DNA from: Triops longicaudatus
Taxonomy: Eukaryota > Arthropoda > Branchiopoda > Notostraca > Triopsidae
Direction: 5' to 3'
DNA length: 64,000 nucleotides
Assembly (NCBI GenBank): GCA_022885665.1
Contig: JAGQDJ010000022.1
Location: 310,001-374,000, forward strand
Shown in pieces: positions 23,783 to 36,607 of this stretch. The notes beneath the pieces were generated by a model. It was not told the origin of the DNA and did no database searches. It saw only the letters and a list, made by a program, of their open reading frames with translations. The translations under genes and the position numbers were made by a program. The first letter of the stretch is position 1; each line of letters begins with the position of its first letter.

Positions 23783-26286
23783 GGTCCCTCATCTGATGAA
23801 AAACCTTTGTCATTTTTTCTTAAGACTTGCTTTTTCTAGTCCTAAAATGGAATATACATTCTTGGGGTGGGGGGGGGGGGGGATCGCCAAGAAAACTACA
23901 CCATTGAAACCAGTGCAGTGTTTATTATTGTTCCCTAAATTTTTTGATTGGGCTCTGGCCAAACACAGAATCTGATACAGAATGTTGAAATATACGTTGT
24001 TAAATCGCTGAAGATGTCGTTGCTTGCTTATCCTTTGGCCTCCAGTACTTTATATCGCGTTTAACCTTTTAGGTCAGCAACTGCAGCCTCCAAACATTTA
24101 ACTAGTCGGATGAATCGTTAACGAACCACAACATCTCTCCAAGACCCTTGCAGTCATTTCAAGCAACTTCTTCTGAAGCGAAATAACGATTTTGTTTCTT
24201 TCTAACTCATTTAGATGCTAAAACCCCACTTGAATGGATTATAGCATAAGGGGGTCGAGTCCCCGTCAGTATTTTTGTTGCAGAGGCATGTATAATCTCA
24301 CGAAGGAAGGGAAAAAAGCGACCGTCAGTAATAACGTACGACGCGGTCTCGGTTCAAAATGGTATTCGAATCTGGAGGCCTTCAGTTGTGCGATAAGAAA
24401 TTGCAAAAGCAAGCTTCCAAAAATTGAAGGGTCTCCATTCTCCCCATTTCAATGAGCATACGCTCATAAATCCCGCAATCTGGAAGGGTAAAGTTGTATG
24501 CAAGATGGGGTGGCGGTCGTCGTCGTTTCTTGCCATGATTCATCCATGCAGTCACCATTCGAGCGCTGTTTTTTCTCACTTGTTTTTCTTCGTCCGTTTT
24601 AAATTTTTCACAGCATCACCACTACCACCACCCCTTTTTCCTTTTATGTGATTCCCTAAAACCTTAAATGGCTTTGCATAAGTTTGTATAATAAAGACAT
24701 TTCTACCCCAGACTCGGGCGACGATCTCCCCACCCCCGCCGCCGACACAAAACCGTTAAAACTTGAATTGACGCAACCCCTCCTCCCCAGACCATCTTCT
24801 CCCGAAACCATAACTACAAACTTTGCCACATTGCTTTACCATCTTTTTTTAGCATGAAAAAAGAGTGAAGGCTATCTTAGTTTTCATAAATCCTAGTTGA
24901 AATGCAAGCAAAAGAACCGCAACCTAACGCCAGCCACAAGAGCAATAAATCATCAACGACACTATCGTGCAAATAACAATTATTCCCCTTTTTTATTTGT
25001 GTAAATTCTGAATAACATTTTTACTGGCCCCAAACTATGGCTACGCGACAACTTAAATTCATTATTTTAAACCTTTCCGCAAGGCATTTCTAAGAGCGCC
25101 ATGCAAAATGCATGGATATATTACGCGTTAAAGCTGCTAAATTTCATCACGTTAGCCATATGGGCTTAAAAAAAAAGTCAAACAATGCACATTTTGCACT
25201 TCGTTCAAACTATGTTTACGTTATGGAAAACATCTAGAACAAAAGGGCTCTCCATATCCTAGAGAGAAAACATAATGTTTTAGACTCTCAGCCATGCATT
25301 AGGAGAAATGTTTGACTGCGCTGGGTACCGTCTTTGATCACCGAAGCTTTATACAATCCTCAGGACAGAGGTTAAAAACAAAGCACAGCGCACTGCAATA
25401 GCTTTTTACATACAAGAAAGAGAAGCAAAAGTTATTCTTCGCCTCCCTTCCTTCCGGTCACTCGAGCATCTTGGACCCTTCTTATCACTTAAATGACCCT
25501 TACATGATTTCATTATCGTGGTCTCCCGCCTTCTTTTTAAGACCTTCCTTTTGTATAAGTAATTTTGATTTTCCTGGTTGGGCAGTGGCCAGCAGCAAGT
25601 CAAACATCCTACTATTGGGACTTGTCCTCCCTACACATCTTGTAGTCTTCCTTTCTGGTGACCCCAAAGAAAACTTCCGCGCCATTAACCGCAACCTTAC
25701 GGTTATGAGAGGAGGACCCTTGGCTATGTCAAAGAACATTCGCAAGGTTTTGTTCCACGCTTGTTCTAGGTTCGAAAGTAAAAGGCATCATTCAAGCCAG
25801 GATGGGTTAGATTTTGTCCACCAAAATAATTCGTCTTAGGTTAACAAATATTTTGTAAAACTTACGTAATAAAGCACATTTGATTACGCTAGTATTGTTT
25901 TAATAGTATTGCAGTAACAAAACCCATCTTACATTGCCAATCTAGGCAACATTCTTACAATATTTTGTAGAAAAAATACACGGAAAAGAAATAATTTGTC
26001 ATTTTTCAGCTGTGAATTTCTTTCTGCTTCTTCTGTGTTGATTCTTACACCATAACAAATAATACATCAACATCTAGCTTATAGATCGGTCAGTTTTTAT
26101 AGATAGTGGCGTGAGCATGGGTCGTTGCCGTGTCTGAGTGATTAAATGAAATGTAACGTTGTAACAAAGCACCACCATGCTTGCGAAAAATACAAAGGAT
26201 TTCTGGATTTGCCTAAACCACCCCAAGTACTCGGTCGGGCAGCGTTTTCATTTGCGGAACAGTAGAAATCAGTAGTTGCTACACGT

Positions 26287-26494
26287 CAGTGGTGCCCAAA
26301 CTTTTTTCACCCGAGGGCCGCGCGCGACATGATATAAAATCTCGCGGGGATGAATGTTCCGGTTTCGCCAGAATCATGCCGACGTTAAAAATGAAATTAT
26401 GCAGTGATATACATGAGCGGTATAAATGAGCGGGCCGTATGAGGCACCTTCGCGGGCCGGATGTGGCCCCCGGGCCGTAGTTTGGGCACCACTG
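26287..26494. mobile_element. hAT-type non-autonomous element (208 bp)
   Basis: Terminal inverted repeats CAGTGGTGCCCAAACT and AGTTTGGGCACCACTG are perfect over 16 bp. The element is flanked by an 8-bp target duplication, CTACACGT at 26279-26286 and CTATACGT at 26495-26502, with one mismatch. The interior is rich in GCGGGCCG-type blocks, as in many hAT MITEs. There is no coding capacity. The 8-bp duplication and CAG-start termini place it in the hAT superfamily. Confidence 0.85.
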
Positions 26495-29400
26495 CTATAC
26501 GTGATGTCAGACACATCTACTAGCGCTTCGCTATTAGCGACTAGAAAATGCTATGGTTATAGTCACTGCGACTTAAAGATCTGTCACTTGTGCGAAAAAT
26601 TTTGTTTCACGCAAAATTGTCACTTTGGATACTTCGTGTCTAGATGTAGAACCATGCACGTCCTCCGTAGTAGCAGCCTGTTTTTGTTGGAGAAGAACAT
26701 TAGCTACAGCAAGAATTTACTTAGTATTTTGTCCACAAAAATATAGCATGATAAAAATTCATTTTAAAACATTGGAGCCCACTTAAATGCCTATTGCATC
26801 ATCATGTAACCCATTTTGTTTCCTACTGAGCTTGCGAACCCGGCCCAGTTGCTTACCATTGAGATCCTTCAACTCCGGATTATTTCATGCGTCGTCTAAA
26901 TTTCGACTGGCTGTCCGGTTCCGAGCTCATGCAATTAAGCAGTTTCCACTGTAGTAAAAAGCTACACTCTCATATTTGCCACTTGTAATGTAGTTTTTAT
27001 TGTAGAAAGTTTAATATTTTTATGAAAGATACTGAGGGTAATCACCAAAATCGCAACTACTAAGTTCGTGTCCCCAGGCACGTCGAATAGTGTGAGCGAA
27101 GTAATAATTCTCATGTTTCATCCCGAAAAGTTAATATGAAATAAGACTTAGAACACTTTTCCACTTCTGAAATGGAGCTCTGAGGTACCATCTGTGGGAG
27201 GTTTGTGGTCCGTGAGATGGATTGGTTAGAGCCATGGGGAAGATGTATTGTGCTGGAAAGCGCAGACTTTTACAACGAGTAAAAACAAAAGATGTATGTG
27301 CTGAGCTGCTGTTCAGGCAAGTGGGCAGAGTTCAAGAGATGCACTTATGGATTACGAGGTGGAAGTAGGGAAGGTCAACTTCGTTGTGGGGGATTGGCAA
27401 CCAAGAAAAGTTAAGAGAAGAACCGATGGCCGACTGACCGGTCACGTTCCGGGATGGAGAGAAAGAGAAAGAGGGAGATTCCCTTATGCGGATTGTCCGT
27501 CCGCAGAAGTTTCTCTTGTGGCTTACCAGATTGAAAAAGGAGTCCATTCCCTCCCAATACGTCTTTAGTGTCATGGGAAGGGAGTTGTACGTCTTGCATT
27601 CGTAGACTTTCGCACTGAGAATCAATTCGATTTTTCTCGCCACAAGCCCCTAAAAGTCCACGCGGCGGGGACTGTAATAGAATCAGAAGGACCAGTTGGA
27701 CTCACGAGCGGAATACACAAATACACAGACTACCGGCTCGAATGATCTAATTAACAGAACCCTTCTTCAATCTCCGCTGACCGCTCACAACTGGTTAACA
27801 TTTGAAGGGGAAAAGAACAGGAAAGAGTTATATGTCGTACAGTAAAGTATTCTCAGCTCCCTTACGGGGGAATCTATGAAAGATCGGGGGCAATCCGTCT
27901 CTTTCAGCCTCTATTTGCATTCATCCGTATCAATAAGTTGCTCCATACTTTCCCTTCTACTAGTCTGCAGTGACTCAAAGGACTATTAACACTAACATCT
28001 TGCACCATTATCCAAGTCTAATACAAATGGATACCCAGAAATTCGGTCAGCTCTCCTTTCTTTTTCTCTTCTCCGCTAACATCTCGTTCCCTTAGATTGC
28101 TTTGTCATATTGACGAAGACATGGCCGCCAAGCTTTACCCGCTTGCCAAGGAACGTTCTTCTCCATTATTGCAGGCGGTGGTATTTATAAAGAGAAGTGA
28201 CAACCTTCGTCGCTTCCACTCTCTTATCGTGATACTCCCTCTTGTTAGCAATCTCGCTGTACACTTCTATCCCCGTCTACCCCCCCTAAAGCCGCAAAAT
28301 TATACTGCGTTGGCTCTATAAAAAGATCCATCCTTCTGTTGGGATAGAATTGGACGGCATAAAAGCTTCTATGATCTAACAGGCGAGACAGTGCCCGAGT
28401 TTCCCAAAGAGCTCATCAAGAGGAGTGCATTTGTGCGTCGCTAGTGTCAATATACAACTCCCCGACACCACCAGCCAGAGATTCTGTTCTCACTTTGACC
28501 CCTTCTTTTGTTAAAAAGAAAAAAAACTGTAAAATAAGTTACTGCATTAGTAAAACAATGCTTTAGAAAACAATGAAGGAAACACGACTTCCATAATTTA
28601 ACGTTTCACGCTAAGAATTGGCTTTTGGAAGTTACACATATATATAAAAGGGAATGTTGAAGGAATGCTGGGTGTGACAGATTCCATAATTGGTGGGTTC
28701 GTTTCTTACGAGACCAAGATGGATGGAACGACCACTTGGGGACTTTATCATTGATTGACTTCATCTACGAGAATCCCTCTGCACCCAGACCAACGCCGTA
28801 ACGATTTTGGTTGACCTCCTCAATACACTGAGTTCTACAGGCTACAAGGACTGAACAAGAATATATCAACCCCTTCTGAGAGTAAATAGGAAAGACGAGT
28901 AGAGACAGGCTACAAAATATGGATGGTGAATTTTAACCGTACTGTAGTGTTCGGTGCGTATACACGTACAACTATAAGCCAAATTACGCGATACAGATTT
29001 TTCCACACCACCACACAGAGCAAGCAAATTCAGCCGACGGAAACAGAGTGTTCCTTTCCCCAACAACACCCGAGAGCCTTGTTAATAATGGTCGTAACAC
29101 AGCTCGGGCTAACGAAACGAAAGCGAGTGTCGAAGTACAGATTTCTTTATAAACCCAATTGTTCGTGTGTCTGTAAAACGAGACTTTTGCTGTTTAATTT
29201 TTATTGTGGAAGTTAATTAAAGTATCGATGTTATCGATCTAGTTATGTAGGTTTACATATGAATAAGACTTCTGACAGAAATTTTTGTTCTGTTAATGGT
29301 GACAATATTGTCACGCCAATATTTGTCGATTGTTTTGTTTAAACGTAGTTTCCCTTTTTGTCCCACCGCACCCTTGGTTTCTGACTAATGACACTCATTT

Positions 29401-31904
29401 CTCCGAAACCAAAGGGACTACGTTGATTTCGTTTGGGTGGGAAGAATCTATAAAAAGGGAGAGTGACAGGGAAGCTGGGAGGAGAAGCTAAAAAGAGAGA
29501 GTGGAGTTTGTATGTGGGTGGAAAAATACAGATACCGTTGGCTACCTGAGTCTTAGTCTTTTTGTTTCCACGCCAGATCAGGGCCCCGTGAAAAACCACG
29601 TCAGTGTAAGTTTTAACCAAGTGTTGGTTAGTGACCTGACAATATTTCATTTTTAAATTCCACTTGGCGTGAGTGCTGCTCATTGCCAAATTTGTGCTTT
29701 GAACAAACTATTATAAATAGGTAAATCAACATTCAACTGTAATGACTTCTTTTGCACATTTTTATTTCTGTGTCCTATACACTTTCGTCAAGAATCGCAT
29801 GCATATTAGATTCGACATTTACTAATTTTAATCTAGGTAAATTGATGAGTCTGAATAAAGCGTTTGATAAACATGTTTAAATATAACTACGGGTTACAGT
29901 TTTCTAGACATCATAATAGTAATTTATTACGCAACAGAGCGTGCTAAAGTAATTATAACTCAGTAACATATAGTGCAGTATAATGAAATCAAGCTCTACA
30001 AAAGATAATTGAATCAACGCGAGAGAGGGTGAGTGTAAATCTTTTCAGCGCTTCTTCTTAAAACGTAAAGCTATTTCAATGTAAACCTTTCAGTAAGCAA
30101 GAACGATTTGTAGCTTCAAAACGTTTCGGTCATCCGTCACGGGGCATCACTTACACTTTCCCATATTCTCTTGCTATCTCGTTAGCATATAAGGGGTTCA
30201 AATTTTTGTCAAAGTAGGCAACCCCACATTTCACCCTCGGTCCTTCGCCCCTTTGTATCGTCTTTTCATTGTGCGTGAAACATCACGCTAGAACTACCCA
30301 GCTAAGGGACAGCATTGGGAATCCGAGGGACTCTTGAATTACGGCAAGAGAAGCAAGCAAGTGTGAGTTAACGCGGTTAGTCTGCTCAACATGCAACTTA
30401 GTGGAAAACATAGGCCCTCGTCTTCCATCATCAGACTTTAACAGCTTTGACGCTAATGATGAAATCTCCTCTTTCTTGAAATATTATTCAACAACTCGAA
30501 CCCTGGCGAGGAAACCGATTTTTGCTCAGCATTACCAGCTTGGCAGCCCAAAAAAGGAACCTTCAAGTTTTCCTAAATGGTTATGTATAATCAAGTATGG
30601 ATGCTATGTTGGTTGACGGGCGAACTGTTCAACAAGACATACAAGTTGCCACGTTCCATCCATCCTAATCACGGATTCCGAGTTTCTTGCTGTTACTTTT
30701 TTCTGTAACGGTAACGATCGCAAAAGGATTTCCAATATTACCTGGGCGGATGTAGGTTTCTCGGATTGTTACAAGAAAAAAAATACAAGCTATTACCACA
30801 CCCTGAGCTCCGTTTTACTTCTCGGAAATGGTTTTAAAAAAAGCGAAGTAACGGATAGTGTTGGGACTTAAGATAAATGTATCCGAACAGACTGACGAGT
30901 ATACGTCCCTTTTGATGAGGCCAAGACAAACGATGTTCAGGTTTTCCATATTCATCACCCCTAAAACTACCCGTCAAGCCAAAAGGCACACATACACATA
31001 CACTTGCCTGAAAAAGAAAAGGCAGCTAACGTCCCACGATGCCGCCAAAAATCTATGACAAATGATGTGCAGTCTTCCTCTTCGATTCGCGGCAGGCAAA
31101 AAACCATGTCCGGTATTAAGACCTTAGGAACAGGAAAGGCTTTATTTCCCTTGGTTCTGCATTCACCGACAGTCATACCTCTGCTAAAAACGGGCCCAGT
31201 GATCAAGTCATCACCAAAACACCGCAATCAATCCACGGAGCGGAAGTCAGCAACCTTAAACGCACTACAATGTTCCCAGGGAAACAACACAAATCGAACT
31301 CATTATGCAATTGTTTTAGGTGTACCACATCTCATTAGCTGTAGTAAACAGCATTATCACAACACACCCTGAAAGGAGAAAAAAGAATGAGTAACGTATA
31401 AACAGATTTGTTATGGGCTTCTGGTTCCTTCTAGCTACTGTTACCGTGACCAATGCTAGTTCCGCAATATTAAACCACCGCTTTTTCCCTCCCCGCGAAG
31501 TTCTTTTGTCAGCATCCTTTTCAAACACAAGTAGTTTCTTATGGACCAGAGGGTTAAGAGGATCAAGCAGGCTTTTGATGCCTTTTCATCCCGCCGTAGC
31601 TAATTGGAATGGTTGTGGTTTTTGCTTTGACTTCTTATTCTGTCTGCGGCTGTTTTGGTGCTGTCGCGGCTTTTTCCATGGCAACATATTCTCACAACGA
31701 AGCGAAACCAATCGCACTTTGGGCGCTGGAGTCGATGACAACCGTGGAGCGTACGGCAATTTCCAAGTCGACAGATATCTCTTTAACTTTTCTGGGAAAC
31801 GGTAAAGGGAGATGGCTACGTGGGATAACGCGTGCCAACTCTATGACACGGAAACACGGGTTCCAGCATATGCCATTCATATGCAAAACTTGAAAAGGGA
31901 GCCA

Positions 31905-31964
31905 TCCCGCAACTAAATCGCGGTCATTTTTCTTGGCTTTCACTTTCGTGCCCAACGCTGCCTC
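31905..31964. repeat. Dispersed 60-bp repeat, copy 1
   Basis: Begins near CCGCAACTAAATCGCGG and ends in CCAACGCTGCCTC. It matches 33339-33398 over about 60 bp with a few substitutions and an indel. The flanking sequence does not match, so this is a short dispersed repeat or a fragment of a longer element. Confidence 0.7.
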
Positions 31965-33338
31965 GTTCGCTTCATTGAATCCTAAAGTTGTTGAAATCTG
32001 CTTATCAATTTGGAACAACCCGGCAAGCATACACCAACTCGTAACGGCTGACCATATCTAATGCTTGTAGAAGCAACACATTAATTTTCTGTGGGATAAA
32101 AGCAATTTCCTGTGATTTTATTTTAAACAATGTCACCAAAACATACACCTAAAATAGCGGCTAAACTATATTAAAGAGCTGATATCCAGTAATTTTGCTT
32201 AGAAAATATTCAGAAAATCTTAATTATTTATTTTATCTTAATTATCTTAATTATATTCGTGCCATGCACAAATCGAAGCATTCCTTGCGAAAATCTTCCC
32301 GATTAAGAAACTTCTTTATTGTTTTGCGACCTCCGTCGAACTTATCCTAAAATACGTTTCAATCACATTCTATTCCGTTTAAAATACTCAATCTGCACAC
32401 CCTATTTGGCAAGAAATGTACAATATCTTGCAATGGATATTGGGAAAATGAACCTTATGTTCCTTTACATATTATTCATTCACTCATATTTATTCATTCT
32501 TTGGTACTTGCACAAACTTTTGGTCCTTTCTGGCCTGGCAATATTAGCGGAATGACACATTTGACGGAGGAGCTATGATTATTCTGTTTTAAAGCGTTGA
32601 ATAGCGGCGCAACTTTACGCAATCTGCTCAATGCATCTGGATATAAACCCTATACACCTAAACTTCGATAGACTTCAGGACATGGCGGAGCTCAAGTTAG
32701 TAATACATCACTTCCCTCCATACATGGCACCCGGACCCTATTAGTTTTGCTCATACGATTTATATTGGCAAAACTTTGCAAAGCTGCCAAATGGCTGAAT
32801 GGATTGTAATAATTTTTATGCAACTCATTAAACTCTTGAGTGTGCAGTCGAAGAGATTTCGGTACTTATTCACTATACGCCCAGTAAAATTAGTGCTCTG
32901 TTATTATGTTGTTTTTTTTTTTCAAACCTGTGATATTTTTAGTGAGACTTTTGCATTAGTCAGCTTCATTTAGACGTAGGTGACGTGAGATTAGGAAGGA
33001 TTTCCGAAAAAACGCGACTATGTTTTTGAAAAAAAAACAAGGTTACATTACATCACGGATTACCATTACAATCACATTGTTTTCACTAGTTTATTTTATT
33101 TAGGACACTCTGGTTTGAAAATGTAACGTAATTTAACTGATCTAACCAAACCTAATTGTAAGCCTTTGTGACTTTAATAAACCTAACCTACCGAAAAATT
33201 GACGGGGCGTATAATTAATAAGTATCGATATTTTTTTCAACCTCAGCTTTAGTAAAATGTAAAATAATAATAAAGCTTAATTTGCAATTGCTCAAGTACT
33301 TGTTTGGTAAAAAAAAAAAAAACTCTTCGGTACCACAT

Positions 33339-33398
33339 TCCGCAACTAAATCGCGGTTCTTTTTCTTGGCTTTCCCTTACTTGCCCCAACGCTGCCTC
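33339..33398. repeat. Dispersed 60-bp repeat, copy 2
   Basis: Second copy of the segment at 31905-31964, in the same orientation and about 1.4 kb away. It is preceded by an A-rich tract that copy 1 lacks. Confidence 0.7.
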
Positions 33399-33879
33399 AA
33401 TCAGCAAACTTAAGGAAAATTCACTGTCGATAAACATGTTTTGATATTTGTTGAATCGTATTCGCGCCATCGTTCTAAGGCTTCGCAATGTTATTTGGTC
33501 ATTGTGGCCTTAAGGCCCCGGTGTACACAATTTCCAGGATTTTTCAAACATAAGAGATAGGTAATGGAAGATCATGAAGAAAGATGCTTTCTTCACGGGG
33601 AGTAGGTCTGTTACAGTGACTAACTGTAGAGGACGAACTACGTCGAAAAAACGAAAAAAATGGACAGAAGCACACCACAATATGGTGCTCAAAAAATCTC
33701 AAATTTCAAACGTGATACCACAGAAAGTAGCAAGCTTTTTACTTTTGCATTTTTAACTTAAAAAAAACAGACCTTACTGCATCAATTTGCCCGGTAAAAT
33801 TTTTTCGTATAATAAAGTAGCAAAAATTCAAATATAGTTTACAATTTAACTAAAGCTTTTCTTGACGGCAAGCTTAAAT

Positions 33880-34586
33880 CATGGGAGTCCAGCCCTTTCT
33901 TCAATTCGACGACGCTGTTAAAATTAAGAAAGTAGTCTGCGAATCAACAATTTTGAAAATTGGAAAATATATTTCCAGACTTTCTGTACTCAACCTTTTT
34001 GGCAGTCTCAAACATTTTTTATTTGAGCTTCAGCAATAAAAGAATACACAACTATAGTAATTAAATTTTATATTTAATACACTAATTAAATTGAATAGCT
34101 TCCTATCTACGGGTTTCCTTTCGCGCTTTCAAGACGAAAGATGCAAGTGGCCAGATCTCTTTACTCGCGGCCCAACAATTCGCTGTGCGCGGGCCGGGCG
34201 AGTTGAAAAACACAAAAATATGTTCTATTCCATGAAAAACTATATTATTAAACTGTTTCGCTTCAGTTTAGTAACTTGTTATGCTCTAATTTTAGGAAAC
34301 CAGACGTGAACGCTAGTTTTCGATTGCTAAAAGAAACAACAAAGGAGAAAAATTTTAAAAATTCTTGCAGGAATAGCTAGAAGTTAAAACTAGTTTTATG
34401 CGTTTAACCAATGAGAAAGTCACAAAGGCTTACAATACTAAACCGTAATTATTATTTTCTTAACTCAAAAATTTTTTCCATTTTTTTCTGGTGTTGGCGA
34501 GTTCGAAGATTTTTCGAGGGTTTGGCGATTCGTGAGTCCAGTTCGCCAACATGTTGTTGAGTCATGAAAATGGTTGGACACCCCTG
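33880..34586. mobile_element. hAT-type non-autonomous element (about 707 bp)
   Basis: The left end reads CATGGGAGTCCAGCC. The right end read inward is CAGGGGTGTCCAACC, a common hAT terminus. The ends agree at 12 of 15 positions. The 8-bp flanks are GCTTAAAT (33872-33879) and GCTTAAAA (34587-34594), a target duplication with one mismatch. A GCGGGCCG-like block lies inside at about 34190. No transposase is encoded. Confidence 0.75.
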
Positions 34587-34668
34587 GCTTAAAATAATGC
34601 TCAACATTACTGTCAAAATATTTTTCTTTGATAGCTGTGCCGTTTTTATAGTATGATGTCCGATCCCA

Positions 34669-34806
34669 TTAAGCCGAGTTTCTACTGACAAGTTGTGCGA
34701 GTCAAATTGCACGAGCGTCATCATCAACCCCATTTGAATTGCATGTCTATGCGAGTCAACTCTTACTCGTATGACTTGCACAACTCGTCAGTGGGAACTC
34801 GGCATT
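34669..34806. mobile_element. Palindromic MITE-like element
   Basis: Two arms of about 37 bp, at 34669-34706 and 34770-34806, form an imperfect inverted repeat. The left arm has GCCGAGTTTCTACTGACAAG. The complement of the right arm has GCCGAGTTCCCACTGACGAG. A spacer of about 63 bp separates them. No coding capacity is present and the superfamily is unresolved. Confidence 0.65.
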
Positions 34807-34999
34807 ACGGGTTTGTGTATACCTGGGCGATTTTGCCAACGTAGCGAGAGAGATTACAGAGCAGTTGACGCAGTACATTTTTCTTCGCAATTGTGAATAT
34901 AGTGAAGTAGATTTTTTGGAAAGCGGGCTCTTTTTTTTCAATGTTGACCACAAAATGTTTAGGGTTTACGTGAAATTACAGCTTATCTTACTTGTCATA

Positions 35000-35178
35000 C
35001 AGTAAAATCTTGCTATAATGCACTACAACGGCTATAAAGAACATTGCCAATTGGGTATAAGTTGACATATCCCGGCATAACGAAAAGCATTTATTCCAAT
35101 ACTGGCTATTAGGGACAATTGGCTATATCGGAAAATTTTTCCGACCGCCTTAATGTGCACTATGACGAGATCTTACTG
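35000..35178. mobile_element. pogo/Tigger-like non-autonomous element (179 bp)
   Basis: Flanked by TA dinucleotides (34998-34999 and 35179-35180). The ends are CAGTAAAATCTTGCTATAAT and, complemented, CAGTAAGATCTCGTCATAGT. They match over most of about 24 bp. The CAGTA-ATCT-GTTATA-like terminus and TA duplication are typical of the pogo branch of Tc1/mariner elements. There is no transposase. Confidence 0.75.
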
Positions 35179-35315
35179 TATTTGGATTTTTAAACCGTGC
35201 TTGGCATTAATAACAGATAGACACGGTTGGGCTAGAATAGGTTTACGAACTCAAAACCTGCAAAACAGGCAAGACAAAAATAAACCCGATTTTGCGAAAT
35301 AATGTGCTCGGGCCA

Positions 35316-35365
35316 GGCCCGTAGCTAGGGGGGAGGCTATGGGATTAACCCCCCTGACTCAAGCC
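35316..35365. mobile_element. Possible transposon end (GGCCCGTAGCTAGGGGGG)
   Basis: The 18-bp start resembles the relic in HEI10 intron 1. It is followed by a C-rich complement-like block (AACCCCCCTGACTC). Only one end can be recognised, so limits and class are open. Confidence 0.35.
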
Positions 35366-36607
35366 ATTTTTTCTTTTTTTTTTTTAATTTATTATTATTA
35401 TTTAAAGGAAAGAACTAGGAGACACAACATAAACATGTTTATATTGAGGTATATTATAAACAAAAGATTTTAAAAGTATTTCGATATTGTGAAATCGTCT
35501 ACGGTGTACATAATATTTGAAAGTTTTTAACTAAGCTCAAAAGCAGTGGAGTCGACAATTACCTTAAATTCCTGAGAAGTTCCAAAGAACGAACACGGTA
35601 GTTCATTCCTGAACTTGCAAATGAAAACATCAGCAAAGAAACCTAAGATTATTACATCACTTTAAAGAGGTGCACGGAGTCGTTAGATTGCAGCGCATGT
35701 ATATTCATAAAGCAAACATTCATTCATCCAAAGCTTCTTTGCCATCATAAATTCCCATATTTTTTAAAAACTGCCACTTATTCAAGACTGGTTTTCAAAA
35801 TCTTCTCAACAGTTGTAGACATTGGTTTCGAGAAAGGAAGCTATCTTTTGCTTGTTTTTGGCAGCAGGGCTCCGATACTATGTAAAACTCCCATCAAATT
35901 GCTTTACTTATCCAAAGATGTGTACAAAGAACAGTTGAAATTATCACACAACTGTCAGCCTTGTTTCATACAGTTGAAGCATGCATAGATCTTTACTGCT
36001 TTTTTCGATCTTCCGGAGATTGGCAGACTACTGCGTAATTTTTTTCCCCACTTGAAAAGAACAGCAACTTGTATCGAGAGCTTTCCAGAGTATGCGAAAA
36101 ATAAGGCAACTAGTGCTTTACTGTGGGAGAGGAGAGTCTAAGGAACCTACTTATAAACTCTCACGCATGTTATAAAGAAAATTTTTCCAACTCTCATAGT
36201 AGCCATAAACAACGCTGTCAGTGCAGCTCTATTGGCTAAGCGTATAACTTCGCTCATCTTCACAAAAGGAAGCCAATAGTAATTAATATAGTAATAATAA
36301 TAATATCACTCTGAGATTTGTACACACTAATGTACAGAATAAGAATCAACTTCCTCACTTTCATTAAAATTTTTTACACGATTTGTTTCATGCTATAAGG
36401 CCCAACACGGCCCCATATTTGAAGGCCATTTTTCTTTCCAATAGCAGAAAGAAATCTCTTGGGTGAAAATTGTTGCAACTTTGGTATCCGGTATGGGAAG
36501 CGAGTGTTTCATCAGTCAGTTTCACAAAATTGTCCCATTTTTTTTTCGGTGTCAACAATTTTATCACAAGTTTTTCTTTATCTTCTTCTCTTTCAGCACT
36601 AAAGCTT

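Larger units (their letters stand above)
23783..36607. other. Large intergenic interval with DNA transposon remnants
   Basis: About 12.8 kb separate the zinc-finger gene from the 3' end of UNC5. A G14 tract lies at 23869-23882, and a possible AATAAA for the zinc-finger gene at 24690-24695. Non-autonomous DNA elements (listed separately) cluster at 26.3 kb and 33.9-35.4 kb. Open frames up to 130 codons occur on both strands, without recognised domains or splice chains. Confidence 0.5.

Noticed and set aside
24190..24270. tRNA-like B-box sequence (GGGTCGAGTCCC)
   Set aside because: No matching A-box, acceptor stem or anticodon arm could be built around it.
25471..25839. 122-codon plus-strand open frame
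   Set aside because: No domain, no splice chain and unremarkable composition. Frames of this length are expected by chance in 64 kb.
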